From contig JAUPUR010000021.1 of assembly GCA_030917445.1 (NCBI GenBank), positions 1 to 19,326 on the forward strand: a stretch of 19,326 nt of DNA, read 5' to 3'. A model generated the notes under the pieces. That model did no database searches. It saw nothing but the letters and a program-made list of their open reading frames with translations, and was not told the DNA's origin. Shown piece by piece: positions 18,380-19,326 of the stretch. How positions within the stretch are numbered: position 1 is the first letter of the stretch; the number at the start of each line of letters is the position of its first letter. Position numbers and translations under genes: made by a program. This stretch comes from Patescibacteria group bacterium. GTDB lineage: Bacteria > Patescibacteriota > Microgenomatia > Levybacterales > UBA12049.

Positions 18380-19326
18380 ATGGCAACACAACTCGAAGGC
18401 ATAAGAAGAAAAGTATTTTTAGATCGCTATTCATTGAAAGATGCAAAAGGTGATCCAATTGAGCAGACTCCTGAGGAGATGTGGGCTCGTGTAGCGAAAG
18501 GTATTGCTGGAGTTGAGAAAACAGCTGCAGACAAGAAAAAATGGGAGAAAAAATTCTATGATGTCATGGATGACTTCAAATTCCTTCCTGGTGGTCGTAT
18601 TCTTGCAGGAGCAGGAACGGGGTATGATGTAACATACTTTAACTGTTTTGTTATCCCAAATCCTCCAGACAGTCGCGGTGGTATTATGCAAAACCTCACT
18701 GACATGATAGAGATCATGGCTCATGGTGGCGGAGTCGGACTTAATTTATCAGGTCTTCGTCCTCGAGGAGCGCGCGTAAAGAAAGTGAATGGTTTTTCTT
18801 CAGGTCCAATTAATTGGGCAGAACTTTACTCTTTGGCTACTAAAGACATCGTTCAACAAGGAGGCTCACGTCGAGGAGCGCTTATGTTGATGCTTCATGA
18901 TTGGCATCCAGATATTGAGGAATTTATTACTGTCAAACAAGACCTCACAAAAATTAATGGAGCGAATTTATCAGTCTGTGTTTCAGATGATTTTATGGAA
19001 GCTGTAAAGAAAGATGCGGATTGGGACCTTGTTTATGCAGATCTTGATGATCCTAAGTATGATTCCAAATGGAACGGAGATATTCAGGAGTGGAGAAGTA
19101 TTGGTGGAAAAGTAAAGGTTTATAAGACAGTAAAAGCTTCGTATATGTGGAATCTTATTTGTGAGGCAGCATGGGGATCAGCCGAGCCAGGACTTCACTT
19201 CTTAGATCGTTCAAATAAGAGATCTAATACATGGTATTTCGAAAAACTCATTGCGACCAATCCTTGTGGAGAACAACCACTTGGAGCATGGGCTGTTTGC
19301 AACCTTGGTGCTATGAATCTCTCAGC
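18380..19326 (+). CDS. nrdJ: Class II (adenosylcobalamin-dependent) ribonucleotide reductase, partial
   Basis: The frame is open from the ATG at 18380 to the window end (315 residues); the C-terminus is missing. It resembles NrdJ-type reductases, which make deoxyribonucleotides using B12. FNCFVIPNP carries C89, and TNPCGEQPL carries C296, the expected thiyl-radical cysteine. VCNLGAMNLS carries C307, the redox partner; the 11-residue gap C296-C307 matches class II enzymes of the Thermotoga type. MAHGGGVGLNLSGLRPRGA and GGSRRGALML are further family segments. No N-terminal ATP-cone is seen before the catalytic part, and no NrdB-like gene is visible within the window. It starts 1 nt after nrdR with no Shine-Dalgarno sequence, so translation is probably coupled. 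A class I NrdA is less likely given the sequence pattern. Confidence 0.9.
   Translation, partial: MATQLEGIRRKVFLDRYSLKDAKGDPIEQTPEEMWARVAKGIAGVEKTAADKKKWEKKFYDVMDDFKFLPGGRILAGAGTGYDVTYFNCFVIPNPPDSRGGIMQNLTDMIEIMAHGGGVGLNLSGLRPRGARVKKVNGFSSGPINWAELYSLATKDIVQQGGSRRGALMLMLHDWHPDIEEFITVKQDLTKINGANLSVCVSDDFMEAVKKDADWDLVYADLDDPKYDSKWNGDIQEWRSIGGKVKVYKTVKASYMWNLICEAAWGSAEPGLHFLDRSNKRSNTWYFEKLIATNPCGEQPLGAWAVCNLGAMNLS

Overview
The window looks like a chromosomal segment of a Candidate Phyla Radiation (Patescibacteria) bacterium, most likely of the Microgenomates type. This is inferred from protein style, not from a marker gene. Signs are low GC, short intergenic gaps, many small membrane or secreted proteins with Thr-Pro linkers, a class A PBP pair, a coiled-coil SpoIID protein, a LytR_C-only protein, a DUF5667-like protein and a class II ribonucleotide reductase under NrdR. 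TGA is used as a stop (pfkB, rpiB), so the code appears standard. No rRNA, tRNA, CRISPR, insertion sequence or phage gene was seen, and no gene-free stretch exceeds 300 bases; the longest is 17737-17928.

Layout. Positions 1-3196 (minus strand) carry a coiled-coil SpoIID-type peptidoglycan enzyme, then a bacterial-PH-domain membrane protein, a two-helix membrane protein and a PP2C-like protein cut by the window edge. Positions 3312-5940 (plus) hold a LytR_C envelope protein followed by pfkB, rpiB and rpe, a compact set for phosphorylating a sugar or nucleoside and interconverting pentose phosphates. Positions 5909-11521 (minus) hold two paralogous class A penicillin-binding proteins flanking two small envelope proteins. 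Positions 11588-12637 (plus) encode a CvpA-CAP fusion, divergent from the second PBP. Positions 12646-15341 (minus) encode two large surface proteins (LamG-like and CARDB-like) that share an N-terminal TM-QQQDIRQ motif and Thr-Pro stalks. Positions 15447-17736 (plus) encode GAPDH, guanylate kinase and a secreted DUF5667-like protein. Positions 17929-19326 (plus) encode NrdR and the start of a B12-dependent ribonucleotide reductase, behind a promoter with an NrdR-box-like site at its start point.

The most striking pattern is regulatory. Five genes that appear to lead transcription units have a -10-like hexamer placed exactly 6 nt before the ATG and a sixth has it at 7 nt, which predicts transcripts that begin at or next to the start codon (leaderless mRNA). 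Several genes inside operons instead carry a clear Shine-Dalgarno sequence. A few other genes have short leaders with perfect hairpins. The divergent PBP/CvpA-CAP promoters share -35 sequence inside a perfect 8-9-8 inverted repeat that looks like an operator.
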